From: a virus
IMG/VR virus record: IMGVR_UViG_3300044638_004809
Location: 1 to 25,311 of that record
Reading direction: 5' to 3' (one strand)
Length of the DNA stretch: 25,311 nucleotides
Below, one piece after another: positions 1 through 7,512 of the stretch (the first letter of the stretch is position 1; every line of letters starts with the position of its first letter). The notes beneath the pieces were generated by a model, which was not told the origin of the DNA, did no database searches, and was given only the letters and a program-made list of their open reading frames with translations. The position numbers and the translations under genes were made by a program.

Positions 1-1
1 G

Positions 2-484
2 CATATCTATTCAACAACTACTACCGCAACTGCTACCTCAATTGATATCACATCTATTCCATCAACATATGGATCGCTTGTGCTTCAGATTTCACAAGCA
101 AATGTAACTACTTCTGGAACTGAGAAAAGTTTGACTGTAGAAATCAATAGTTCATCGGCTGGATATTATTGGCTTTCTGGAGGTGTTGGGCAAGGATCGC
201 AAAGGGGTAGGAATGCCTCGTCATTTACTCTTGCGTATGCGCTAACTGGCGGTACAAATACACAATCTGTTGACCACGGTGGAAACGTATATCTTCATTT
301 TGCAAACTATAACTCAAACAAAAATAAGGTATTAACGTTTCAATATAATGCATCAAATATTCCACAGTTTGGGTCGTGTACGTGGGTAAATACGGCGGTG
401 ATTACATCCATAAAGTTGTACCCAACAAGCAGCCCATTTTTTAATTCGGGTCTTAAAGTTACCCTATTTGGGTCAAGTGTGTAA
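2..484 (+). CDS. C-terminal part of tail fibre / receptor-binding protein (5' partial)
   Basis: The reading frame is open from base 2, so this is the 3' end of a longer gene whose start lies outside the window; the GTG at 80 is only an internal codon. About 160 residues are visible. They are rich in Thr, Ser, Asn and aromatic residues and look all-beta. The pattern of an ITSIP-like strand near the start, Asn/Ser-rich loops, AVITSIKLYP near residue 138 and a closing KVTLFGSSV strand matches the C-terminal beta-sandwich domain common at the end of phage tail fibres and receptor-binding proteins. It should sit at the tail tip and contact the host surface. Base composition is AT-rich compared with everything downstream, which is common for exchangeable host-range modules. 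The family assignment rests on pattern recognition of the domain and the neighbouring companion gene. Confidence 0.65.
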   Translation, partial: HIYSTTTTATATSIDITSIPSTYGSLVLQISQANVTTSGTEKSLTVEINSSSAGYYWLSGGVGQGSQRGRNASSFTLAYALTGGTNTQSVDHGGNVYLHFANYNSNKNKVLTFQYNASNIPQFGSCTWVNTAVITSIKLYPTSSPFFNSGLKVTLFGSSV

Positions 485-492
485 GGAGAGTT

Positions 493-720
493 ATGGCAAC
501 AACTAGACTAGTCGTCAATTGCGAAACTGGGGAAGAATCATATATTCCGCTAACAACAGAGGAACTCGCTGCTATTGAGGCTTCTCGTCCAGAGGAAGAG
601 GCGCGTGAGGCTGCTCGACTTGCAGAGCGAGAAGCGGCTGAAGCCGCCCGTGAATCAGCCCGCGCTAAGTTGGCAGCACTCGGTCTGACCGAGGCAGAAG
701 TCGCGGCGCTCGTTAAGTAA
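493..720 (+). CDS. Small coiled-coil protein following the tail fibre
   Basis: This 75-aa protein starts at ATG 493 behind a good AAGGAG ribosome site (484-489) and lies 8 nt after the fibre gene. Residues 1-22 form a short beta-like segment with a CETGE motif. Residues 23-60 are an Ala/Glu/Arg-rich helix that probably forms a coiled coil. The C-terminus (LTEAEVAALVK) looks like a short helical cap. Small Glu/Ala-rich proteins of this shape often follow tail-fibre genes and may act in fibre assembly or as a small fibre-associated subunit, but I cannot name a family. The cotranscribed position with the fibre is the main clue. Confidence 0.6.
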   Translation: MATTRLVVNCETGEESYIPLTTEELAAIEASRPEEEAREAARLAEREAAEAARESARAKLAALGLTEAEVAALVK

Positions 721-776
721 TGACCTTGGAAGAGATCGAACAGGATTGCGGATGTTAATCTAGAAAGGAGCCAATT

Positions 777-1835
777 GTGGTAAGGCTTGCAGCCATTTTA
801 GCCTTGACACTGCTCCTTTCTCCGATGGGCGCACTCGCCCTTGAGGACACGGACGAGTGGGATCAGCAGATCGACAGCAACGGGACCATCACACTAACCG
901 ATGGGACCATCCTAATTCAAGGATCTAACAACGCAGGTCCAGGGTACCCGTGGCAGAACACGGTAACTGGACTAACAACGGACTCATCCCTTGGAGAATC
1001 CGTATCGTTTAACTGGTCATACTGGACTACTGACGGAGCCTACTACGATAGGCCGCAAGTTAGTTGGGATGGCGTATGGTACGATCTAGCAAATCATACG
1101 CAACAGGCAATCGGAACATCTGAAGGATACATCACCTCCGGAGGAGTTTTCGGATTTAGGATTCTCTCCATAGATTCATGCTGTGGTGCAGGATTCCTAC
1201 AAATTAGCAACACCACGTGGGTCGTAGGCCCAACGCCAACGCCCACACCAACGCCGGAGCCGTCAATTGATCCAACTCCAGAGCCGAGCCCAACGCCAGA
1301 GCCTACGCCCGAACCGACGCCAACGCCGGAACCTACTCCGACGCCTGAGCCAACTCCGGAGCCTACGCCAGAGCCAACTCCTAATCCAACTCCTGAACCG
1401 ACTCCAGAACCTGAGCCCTCGGTAGAGCCGGAGCCGAGTGAAGAACCAGAGCCGACTCCCGAGCCCGAAGAGACGCCCGAGCCAGAGCCTTCAGAGGAAC
1501 CTGAGCCGAGTCCTAATCCTACTTACGAGCCTAGCCCTGAGCCTGAGCCTAGCGTTGAGCCTTCTCCTGAGCCAACTGACGAACTGCCAAGTGTAGACGA
1601 GGCGGTCGAAGCAGCTGCTGAGGCGGTTGGTGAAATATTTGAGAATCTCCTAGCAATTACAGAGATTGGCAGCGATCTAAATCAAGAAGAAAAAGAAGAA
1701 GCCCAGCCAATCGCAGTTGCAGTAATTGCAAGCCAAGTCGCAGGAGTTGCGTCTTCGGCGGCACGTACTACTGGAGGCGGTGGCGGCGTGTCAAGCCAGT
1801 CTTCATCTGGCCGAAAGGGGAGCCGACGTGTTTAA
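777..1835 (+). CDS. Secreted protein with beta domain, long Pro/Glu/Thr stalk and C-terminal hydrophobic segment
   Basis: A 352-aa protein starting at GTG 777 with an AAAGGAG site (764-770). Residues 1-21 are a clear signal peptide: Arg near the start, a Leu/Ala-rich core and an ALA cleavage site. Residues 22-150 contain Trp/Tyr-rich beta strands ([17 protein letters not shown], a CC pair at 135-136, LQISNTTW) resembling secreted beta-sandwich adhesin-like domains. Residues 152-267 are a nearly uninterrupted PTPEP/EPEPS stalk. Residues 271-310 are an acidic helix. Residues 311-329 are hydrophobic ([15 protein letters not shown]), followed by a Gly/Ser-rich, basic tail. Export across the host membrane and possible anchoring there are inferred. 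Its place between the fibre and lysis genes suggests a cell-surface role such as superinfection exclusion or help in lysis, or a virion surface protein. No enzyme motif is seen. Confidence 0.7.
   Translation: MVRLAAILALTLLLSPMGALALEDTDEWDQQIDSNGTITLTDGTILIQGSNNAGPGYPWQNTVTGLTTDSSLGESVSFNWSYWTTDGAYYDRPQVSWDGVWYDLANHTQQAIGTSEGYITSGGVFGFRILSIDSCCGAGFLQISNTTWVVGPTPTPTPTPEPSIDPTPEPSPTPEPTPEPTPTPEPTPTPEPTPEPTPEPTPNPTPEPTPEPEPSVEPEPSEEPEPTPEPEETPEPEPSEEPEPSPNPTYEPSPEPEPSVEPSPEPTDELPSVDEAVEAAAEAVGEIFENLLAITEIGSDLNQEEKEEAQPIAVAVIASQVAGVASSAARTTGGGGGVSSQSSSGRKGSRRV
1230..1577 (+). repeat. Degenerate PT/EP codon repeat encoding the Pro-rich stalk
   Basis: Imperfect tandem units of CCA/CCG/CCT with ACG/ACT and GAG/GAA codons encode repeated PTPEP and EPEPS units. 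Third positions vary, so the protein repeat is kept although the DNA copies have diverged. This argues for selection on the stalk. Confidence 0.85.
1813..1820 (+). promoter_or_regulatory. Ribosome-binding site fixing the GTG 1828 start
   Basis: GAAAGGGG lies 7 nt before GTG 1828, inside the end of the stalk-protein gene. It favours this start over the longer frame from 1726, whose extra residues are Arg-rich and merely translate the upstream gene out of frame. Confidence 0.6.
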
Positions 1836-1998
1836 GAATATCATTACCGACCTTATCAGTGGAGCGTGGACCGTACTTGGTCTTCTCTTCGCTGTGGTCG
1901 TTCTGCCAGAGGGGCAGACGCAGACCACGATGGCAACACTATTCATTCTACTCACAATTGGATGGCTCGTTACTGGGCCACTACGTTGGAAGGAATAA
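1828..1998 (+). CDS. Small two-TM membrane protein, holin/antiholin candidate
   Basis: A 56-aa protein whose start overlaps the stalk gene by 8 nt. It has two hydrophobic stretches (about residues 11-27 and 35-51) joined by a short polar turn (PEGQTQTT) and ends in a charged tail, PLRWKE. This is the size and topology of small phage holins or antiholins. The next gene, an endolysin candidate, starts 1 nt after its stop codon, which supports a lysis role. The same frame is open from 1726, but the start at 1828 is chosen because of its ribosome site and because the hydrophobic protein begins there. No named family can be assigned; a tail-membrane or other small membrane protein remains possible. 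Confidence 0.6.
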   Translation: MFKNIITDLISGAWTVLGLLFAVVVLPEGQTQTTMATLFILLTIGWLVTGPLRWKE

Positions 1999-1999
1999 G

Positions 2000-2608
2000 A
2001 TGAAGTTCAAAGTCAAGTCACAGCTAGACCACGTAGAGAAGGGCGGCATCCTCGACGACTGCGGGCCGTCCAGCACGGCAGCCGCCGTTGCTTGGGCGTC
2101 CAAGTACGTTGTTGACCCGACGGCCGGAGATGGGATCAAGGCTAAGGCAAAGGCAACAGGGTTCGTGGAGAAGGAAGGCGTTTCCGACAATGGTTCGTCC
2201 CTCGGAGACCTTATTAAGACTGCCAAGGAGATGGGCGCTAAGGCACGCTACGCAAAGTCTTGGGATGACGTCGTCATCTCCGCACACCGCGGCGCCGGCC
2301 TCATCGTGTGGGTGCAGCAGGGTGTGGACTACCCAGCCGTGGAGATCAGCGAATGGCACAAGAAATGGCAGAACTACTGGATTAAGAAGGACAAGAAGCA
2401 TATTGCGGTCGGATACGGGCACATCACGGCTGCTGGCTGGGATGCTGTTGATGGCTGGCAGTGGGCTTGCCCTACACGAAGCGGAAAGGGCAAAGAGAAG
2501 TTCGGGGTCGTTGTGACCGAAGAGCAGCTCAAGCAGATTGCCGCAAGCAAGAAGAAGCAAACTGGTGGCGCGGCCTACAAGCACGTTGCCATCGTAGAAT
2601 GGAAGTAA
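2000..2608 (+). CDS. C39-like cysteine peptidase, probable endolysin
   Basis: A 202-aa protein starting at ATG 2000, behind a GGAAGGA site (1988-1994), just after the previous stop. The N-terminal motif DDCGPSSTAAA places a likely catalytic Cys21 at the start of a helix, as in papain-fold C39 and C39-like peptidases. A candidate catalytic His lies in KHIAVGYGH (His134, or less likely His141), followed by an Asp-containing WDAVDGW segment and a PTR turn. There is no signal peptide and no obvious cell-wall-binding repeat. Flanking by two small membrane proteins makes a role in cleaving the host peptidoglycan cross-bridge at lysis the best inference. A structural or maturation protease is the main alternative. 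The frame extends upstream to 1859, but that part overlaps the holin-like gene and reads as noise. Confidence 0.72.
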   Translation: MKFKVKSQLDHVEKGGILDDCGPSSTAAAVAWASKYVVDPTAGDGIKAKAKATGFVEKEGVSDNGSSLGDLIKTAKEMGAKARYAKSWDDVVISAHRGAGLIVWVQQGVDYPAVEISEWHKKWQNYWIKKDKKHIAVGYGHITAAGWDAVDGWQWACPTRSGKGKEKFGVVVTEEQLKQIAASKKKQTGGAAYKHVAIVEWK

Positions 2609-2617
2609 GGAGTCAGA

Positions 2618-2911
2618 ATGTATAGCGACATCAAGGCGGGCATCCGCTGGGTTATTGACAACACAGGCGTAGACGAGGCGTTGATTGAGTTCGGACGAAC
2701 CTTCATCACGGTCTCCATCTCCGTCGCCCTCGGTCTTGGCATCCCGCTCCTAGACATCACGGGCGGAGACTTCCGCACGGTACTGTCCGCAGGACTGGCA
2801 TCAGGCCTTCAGGTACTCATCAAGTTCCTTGACCCAAAGAACAGCGCGTTCGGGATCAAGGAAAAGTCTCCTGAGGATAAGGCAGCTGCGGAGAAGCAGT
2901 TCGATATTTAA
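2618..2911 (+). CDS. r1t-like phage holin
   Basis: A 97-aa protein starting at ATG 2618 after a TAAGGAG site. An N-terminal amphipathic part (residues 1-26) is followed by two hydrophobic segments, about 27-47 (FITVSISVALGLGIPLL) and 53-70 (FRTVLSAGLASGLQVLIKFL), joined by a short DITGGD turn, and then a charged C-terminus. The LLD-x-x-x-x-DFRTVLSAGL arrangement resembles the r1t-type holin family of Gram-positive phages. It should form pores in the host membrane to release the upstream peptidase. Its position right after the endolysin candidate completes a lysis cassette. Which of the two membrane proteins is holin and which is antiholin cannot be told from sequence. Confidence 0.72.
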   Translation: MYSDIKAGIRWVIDNTGVDEALIEFGRTFITVSISVALGLGIPLLDITGGDFRTVLSAGLASGLQVLIKFLDPKNSAFGIKEKSPEDKAAAEKQFDI

Positions 2912-3412
2912 GTGAAGTCTATAGATCTGGCTCCAATACTAACTGGGTGCCACGTTTGTAGGAGCCCTTTTGCCGAAATGATTGGCAAAAGAATGAAAGA
3001 GGGCATGCCTGATACCAGGATCAGCAGCTGGCTGGAGTCCGAGGGTCAGTACGTCAGCCGTATAACTCTTGGCAAGCATCGAAGAGAGCACCTAACCACA
3101 GACTTTGAGCAGGCTAAGGCAGCTGCGATAAAGGTAATGGAGAAGCGAAAGAATACCTTGAAGCCAACCTCCGGAACCGATCTTGCCTCTCTTGTCCGGG
3201 ACTACACGTTTTCCGCAATAGAAAACGGCGAGCTCTTGCCCACCCTTTCAGAAGGGCTGAGGGCACAGGAAATTCTGGACAGGAGACAGGAGAAGGGCGC
3301 AGATAGGGATCTGGCCATGACCCTGGCATCGATACTCGGTGGATCCATCGTAGTAGAAGGAATAGCAACTCCGGTAGAGCCGGAGATGATTACGGAGGAA
3401 GCAGTTGGCTAG
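2912..3412 (+). CDS. CxxC/HTH DNA-binding protein, small-terminase candidate
   Basis: A 166-aa protein starting at GTG 2912 directly after the previous stop; its ribosome site is weak, so coupling to the upstream gene is likely. The N-terminus has Cys13-x2-Cys16 followed by SPFAEMIGKRMKEG, then a second helix (DTRISSWLESEG) and a third, SRITLGKHRREHL, ending in two His residues. This CxxC-helix-HTH-HxxxH layout is seen in short DNA-binding proteins encoded just before phage large terminases, where they are taken as small terminase subunits recognising the packaging site. Residues 65-166 are helical and could mediate oligomerisation. The location two genes before TerL supports this reading. 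A zinc site made by the Cys and His pairs is an inference. Confidence 0.6.
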   Translation: MKSIDLAPILTGCHVCRSPFAEMIGKRMKEGMPDTRISSWLESEGQYVSRITLGKHRREHLTTDFEQAKAAAIKVMEKRKNTLKPTSGTDLASLVRDYTFSAIENGELLPTLSEGLRAQEILDRRQEKGADRDLAMTLASILGGSIVVEGIATPVEPEMITEEAVG

Positions 3413-3722
3413 AACGGCAGCATGGCAGAGAAAAGAAGGAAAGAACCCTAAGGGTGGCCTAAACGCCAAGGGCAGAGCTTCCTACAAGGCGGAGACCGGC
3501 GGCACTTTGAAGGCACCAGTCAAGAAGGGGGATAACCCCCGCAGGGCATCGTTCCTGGCCCGCATGGGCGGCATGCCCGGTCCGGAGAGGGACGAGAAGG
3601 GCAAGCCTACAAGACTTCTACTCAGCCTACAGGCATGGGGCGCCAGCAGCAAATCGGACGCTAAGGCCAAGGCGCGTGCGATGAGCGAACGCCTAAAGAA
3701 TAAGAAGAAGAAGGGATCTTGA
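3405..3722 (+). CDS. DUF6321-family small basic protein
   Basis: A 105-aa protein starting at TTG 3405 with a strong GGAGGA site (3394-3399), overlapping the previous gene by 8 nt. It is very basic. It carries the landmarks I associate with DUF6321: AWQRKEGKNPKGGLNAKGRA near the start, GGTLKAPVKKGDNPRRASF in the middle, and RMGGMPGPERDEKGKPTR, then a Lys/Arg-rich tail. The family is found in aquatic tailed phages and has no known function. The basic, Gly/Pro-rich character suggests nucleic-acid or terminase contact, and its position between the small-terminase candidate and TerL suggests a packaging accessory role; both are inferences. Confidence 0.75.
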   Translation: MARTAAWQRKEGKNPKGGLNAKGRASYKAETGGTLKAPVKKGDNPRRASFLARMGGMPGPERDEKGKPTRLLLSLQAWGASSKSDAKAKARAMSERLKNKKKKGS

Positions 3723-5218
3723 ATTCTGTCCAAGGACAAGCCGCTCTCGATCTGGCTCGCGGTCGCAGTGACGTCGAGTTCTTTGCTTCTCGCTGGCTCG
3801 GTATCAAGGGGAACCCTGGACAAGTCAGATGGTGGAAGGCCTGTGCAGACCGTGCAGATGACGGATTCCGGCCAAGGTACCTCACAACCGTCGTTTCCGC
3901 TGGCAATCGTGCCGGCAAAACGCTCGCGATGGCGGTTGTCTGTCTTCATCATGCCCTCTACAAACTCGGGGTTAGACCTCCCTCCGGAGGAGATCAGGCG
4001 GATGCGATCAGGTGGATCAATGACCCGTACGAGTGGTACCACGTTGGCATCCAGCAAGAGACCGCAGAACTTGTTCACCGCGAAATTGCAATGATACTGC
4101 AGGGTGCGCATCCGGCCCAGAAGGGTCGCGGTTGCCCCCTAACAAAAGAGCTCGGCAAGGTTGCCGACTTTGAGAAGAAGTACCGAGGGGAGTACCTGTG
4201 GATAAAGTTCAACCCAATTCTGGGCGGGGCCAGCATCCACTTCCGAACGACCCAGGACAAGGCGAAGGCGCTCCTGGGCAAGGACATGCAGGGGATATCA
4301 TTCGACGAGGCAGCTTTCGAGCCTCACTTGATAACAATCTACCAAGAGGTTCTAAACTTGCGCCGCCTGTCTACCGGTGGGCCGCTCCACTTCATCGGGA
4401 CACCAACCGAAGGCTACAACGACTACTCGGATCTCTGGGAGATGGGAAACCCGGAGAACCCAACCAGGGACGACCAGTTCATATCGTTCCGATTGTCCAC
4501 GAGGGACAATATCGGATACGGACTACGTCAGGAAGATTTCGACGCGGTCGTTAGACAGCAAGCTGAGTACCTAATCCCCCAGAACGTAGATGGATACTTC
4601 ATTGAGTCCCGTAAGGCATTCTTCTCGTCTCAAGGAGTCGAGGCCTGCTTCGATAGCACATTGGAGGTCGAGGATGCGCCAAAGTCGGCTCACCGTTACG
4701 TCCAGGGCTGTGACCCTGGTATTTCGTCCGACGCAACATGGGCGCTCACAATCGACATCACAAAGCGTGTCGCAATGCAAGGAGTCAGGGCGCGAAAGCG
4801 TTCTGGAAAGCAAACGATCACAGCGGTCGTCAACATGGTCCGGGAAGGGCATTTGCTTTACAGTTCAAGCGCACAGTGCACAACGGTAGTCGACTCTACC
4901 GGGATGGGCGGAAAGCTTTTCCGCGAAGAGTTCTCGATCATAAAACCACTTAGAGACTTCGACTTTGGTGGCACTAAATCGAAGAAGCTCGAGCTACTAA
5001 ACGACCTAAAGACAATCATCGACAAGGGCCAGATCAAGTTCCCAAGAGGGGGCATCTGGGAAGATTTACGGAGGCAGCTCTTGGCATACAAACTAGATGA
5101 CAAGAAGATTGAGCAGGACGCCGTAATGGCACTTGCAATCGCCGTCCGCTATGCAATAAGGAATCCCGAGAAGGCCGCGGCGAACGTGGCCTTTTCCTAT
5201 TTTGGAGCTGCTGAATAA
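3719..5218 (+). CDS. terL: Terminase large subunit
   Basis: A 499-aa protein starting at TTG 3719, overlapping the previous gene by 4 nt, with an AAGAAGGG ribosome site. It is the DNA-packaging motor that pumps the genome through the portal and cuts it. The N-terminal ATPase has a Walker A-like motif SAGNRAGKT (residues 60-68), a Walker B GISFDEA (192-198, Asp196/Glu197) and the coupling motif FIGTPT (225-230). The C-terminal RNase H-like nuclease domain has the expected acidic residues: Asp332 in QGCDPGIS, Asp392 in VVDSTG and Asp467 in EQDAVMALA. Length and domain order are normal, and the portal follows directly. Start choice is supported by the overlap and by the lack of another good start upstream. 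Confidence 0.93.
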   Translation: MNSVQGQAALDLARGRSDVEFFASRWLGIKGNPGQVRWWKACADRADDGFRPRYLTTVVSAGNRAGKTLAMAVVCLHHALYKLGVRPPSGGDQADAIRWINDPYEWYHVGIQQETAELVHREIAMILQGAHPAQKGRGCPLTKELGKVADFEKKYRGEYLWIKFNPILGGASIHFRTTQDKAKALLGKDMQGISFDEAAFEPHLITIYQEVLNLRRLSTGGPLHFIGTPTEGYNDYSDLWEMGNPENPTRDDQFISFRLSTRDNIGYGLRQEDFDAVVRQQAEYLIPQNVDGYFIESRKAFFSSQGVEACFDSTLEVEDAPKSAHRYVQGCDPGISSDATWALTIDITKRVAMQGVRARKRSGKQTITAVVNMVREGHLLYSSSAQCTTVVDSTGMGGKLFREEFSIIKPLRDFDFGGTKSKKLELLNDLKTIIDKGQIKFPRGGIWEDLRRQLLAYKLDDKKIEQDAVMALAIAVRYAIRNPEKAAANVAFSYFGAAE

Positions 5219-7512
5219 TGGCTAAGGTAAGAGGCGTACCGCGTTCTTTCGTAGATGGCAAGGGAGTACCGGGGCAGTACACAACTGACCCGGCGGTAGC
5301 ACCTGCCTCCCAGGTTGCAGAAATTGGAAAGTCTATCGACAAGGCAAAGAGACTTTCTCGAGGACAGGTAGAGCCTGGAAGAATGCCGCAAGCTGGCATT
5401 GCCGTAAAGAACGTTGCGTCAGCTGCTAAGGTTCGTGGAGAGTCGAGGACGCCAGCTCCATCCTCTGTTCTCAACTCCGGAATTGCTGGCGGATCCCCTA
5501 TATCGACTTCACCCACAAAGGTCAACTCATCGTCCGGCGGGCGCGGAACGCCAATAAAGAAGAACTACACCCCTCTTCAAATGGACAAGCTTACAGAGTC
5601 CCAGTCAAATTCTGTAACAATGTTGAAGAAGTCTCTGGAGATGCAGGATGTAAACCCAGAGGAGCACGAAGAGTTCAAGCTATATGGAGAAATCCTTACA
5701 CGAAAGCAGCAGCTGGAGCCGGAGCAGAACCGACTCCGCAGCATCTTCCGTCGCTTCGACAGGATGTACCATCCAGATACTATCACGCTAGGTGGCGCTG
5801 ATCACTGGGCCGAGGACCCTAGCGCAAGGCTAGCCGGCCGCGCCCACGTGTCGGTCAACGTTCACGCAGCGTACGTAAACATTCCATCTTCACTGCAGGC
5901 AGTAGTTCCAGTAATCCACTACATCCCCGAGGCCCCTACAGAGGAGGCCAGGCAGGATGCTGCCAACCGAGAGCGCCTATTCTTCTCGTGGTGGCACGAG
6001 CAGAACATGGACCTTAAGCTCGAGACAGCTGCGCTTACTAAGAGCCTATACGGATACACGGCGGCCAAGATTTACTGGGACCCCAACATGCGCATGCCGT
6101 CTGTCAGTATTATCGAGCAGCCAGAAAACCTCTACATGGGGTTCGGTAACTCAGACTACACCCGCCTAGACTGGGCCCTGTACTGCTATGGCCTATCGCC
6201 ACAGGCAGTGAAGGAAGACTTCGGGATCGACATCATCCCAGTCAGGCAGGGCGAGAAATGGTACGGGTACTCAACCTCCGGGACTCATGACGACCCGCTC
6301 GGCACGGTGTACCAAAATCAGTTCGAGCGAAATCCACTCCGCCGAGAGACTGTCTACGAGCAGCTCCAGGTAGAGGTATACGACTACTGGTACAAGGTTC
6401 CTACGTCTGCCGGTAAGCCGCCGATGGTCTGGAATGCAATCTACGTCGGAAATACTCTGGTCAAGCACACGCGACACCCAGAGTATGCTGGCAGCATTCC
6501 TTACATCATGGTGCAGAACGGCAAGGTCCCTGGCAGCCCATACGGTAAGCCAGAGCTCTACGACGTTGAGCAGCTTCTCCGAGAGAAGGACGAGCGCATC
6601 ACCAATCAGGCCCAGATGATCCAGTCGGTCGTCGGTGGCCAGATGTGGCAGCTCATAGGTGCCGAGGCACCTGACGAGGTACCGCCTAACGCCCTGCCTA
6701 AGCCTAACAAGGTTGCGGCCCCAGGCCCGGGTAACGAGCTCCGCGCACTACAGCCGTTCATCCCTCAGTTCCAGATTGAGGACTACAACAAGCGTATCGA
6801 CCGGGAAATCGCAGTGGTCACCGGACTTAACGATCTGCTCCTTGGCCTTGCGCCGACGAGCGTCCTTGGTTCATCTAAGGCAATTGCGTCCCTCATTGCA
6901 AACTATGAGTCACGAATCGCACCTAAGCGCAAGCTCTTCTACCAGTGGATGAAGGACGTATGGACACTCTCCGGACGTGTCTGGGCTTCAAAGGATAAGG
7001 CTATTGCCCAAATCTTTGAAGAGCAGTACCGTATCGACATCATCCCGCCTGAGCTCACTCCACGAGATACCCTCGAGCTGGCGCAGACTGCCATCAACCT
7101 CGTACAGAACCGCATCTGGAGCGCTGAACGCGCAATGGACCGTGTTGGTGTTGAGGACCCAGAGGGCGAGCTTGACATCATCCGCGACGAGCAGACTGAT
7201 GCGACCATCAATCCTGCAGCCGTGCTGACGATGGGCAACCTCCTCCAGCTGTTCCAGCAGCTGCAGCAGCAGGGCATTCAGGCCCAGCAGCTACAGGCTC
7301 AGGAGCAGGCGGCTCAGGGTCAGTTCCAGGCACAACAGCAATCACTCAACGCGTTCCGAACTCTTAACCCGCCGGCAACGGCCGGAGCAGGGCTCAACGC
7401 GTTCGAGAACGCAGCAAATCCACCGGCAGAGGCGCTCCCAGAGAACGCCGAGCCGGGCGCTCAGCTCCCGATGGGGCTTGAGCTTCCAGTCGAGAATGGG
7501 AGTGAGGAATAA
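5218..7512 (+). CDS. Portal protein
   Basis: A 764-aa protein, ATG 5218, overlapping the TerL stop by 1 nt. It forms the ring at one capsid vertex through which DNA enters and leaves. Residues 1-120 are a low-complexity Pro/Ser/Gly/Lys-rich extension. The core, from about residue 165 to 640, has the usual portal features: FDRMYHPD, WAEDPSARLAGRAHVSVN, a helical region with LTKSLYGYTAAKIYWDP, a tail region rich in Tyr (YEQLQVEVYDYWYKVP), SPYGKPELYDVEQLLREKDE, and the long helix with NYESRIAPKRKLFYQWMK. Residues 675-709 are Gln-rich and probably helical. The size is toward the upper end for portals, as in podovirus-like phages. Identification rests on these motifs and on the position after TerL. 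Confidence 0.88.
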   Translation: MAKVRGVPRSFVDGKGVPGQYTTDPAVAPASQVAEIGKSIDKAKRLSRGQVEPGRMPQAGIAVKNVASAAKVRGESRTPAPSSVLNSGIAGGSPISTSPTKVNSSSGGRGTPIKKNYTPLQMDKLTESQSNSVTMLKKSLEMQDVNPEEHEEFKLYGEILTRKQQLEPEQNRLRSIFRRFDRMYHPDTITLGGADHWAEDPSARLAGRAHVSVNVHAAYVNIPSSLQAVVPVIHYIPEAPTEEARQDAANRERLFFSWWHEQNMDLKLETAALTKSLYGYTAAKIYWDPNMRMPSVSIIEQPENLYMGFGNSDYTRLDWALYCYGLSPQAVKEDFGIDIIPVRQGEKWYGYSTSGTHDDPLGTVYQNQFERNPLRRETVYEQLQVEVYDYWYKVPTSAGKPPMVWNAIYVGNTLVKHTRHPEYAGSIPYIMVQNGKVPGSPYGKPELYDVEQLLREKDERITNQAQMIQSVVGGQMWQLIGAEAPDEVPPNALPKPNKVAAPGPGNELRALQPFIPQFQIEDYNKRIDREIAVVTGLNDLLLGLAPTSVLGSSKAIASLIANYESRIAPKRKLFYQWMKDVWTLSGRVWASKDKAIAQIFEEQYRIDIIPPELTPRDTLELAQTAINLVQNRIWSAERAMDRVGVEDPEGELDIIRDEQTDATINPAAVLTMGNLLQLFQQLQQQGIQAQQLQAQEQAAQGQFQAQQQSLNAFRTLNPPATAGAGLNAFENAANPPAEALPENAEPGAQLPMGLELPVENGSEE
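7243..7345 (+). repeat. CAG-rich low-complexity tract in the portal C-terminus
   Basis: Frequent CAG codons, with some CAA, encode a Gln-rich helix (QQLQQQGIQAQQLQAQEQ) near the portal end. This is compositional bias rather than a clean tandem repeat. Confidence 0.6.

Noticed and set aside
1230-1577. Repeat tract considered as a CRISPR or satellite
   Set aside because: Units are codon-level PT/EP repeats with no regular spacers, and they are in frame inside a secreted protein.
1859-1999. N-terminal extension of the peptidase frame
   Set aside because: Overlaps the two-TM protein, reads as Arg/Gln-rich noise, and a good ribosome site precedes ATG 2000.
2024-2584. 186-aa minus-strand frame
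   Set aside because: Fully opposite the C39-like peptidase gene with its DDCGPSS motif. Low-complexity Leu/Ala-rich shadow.
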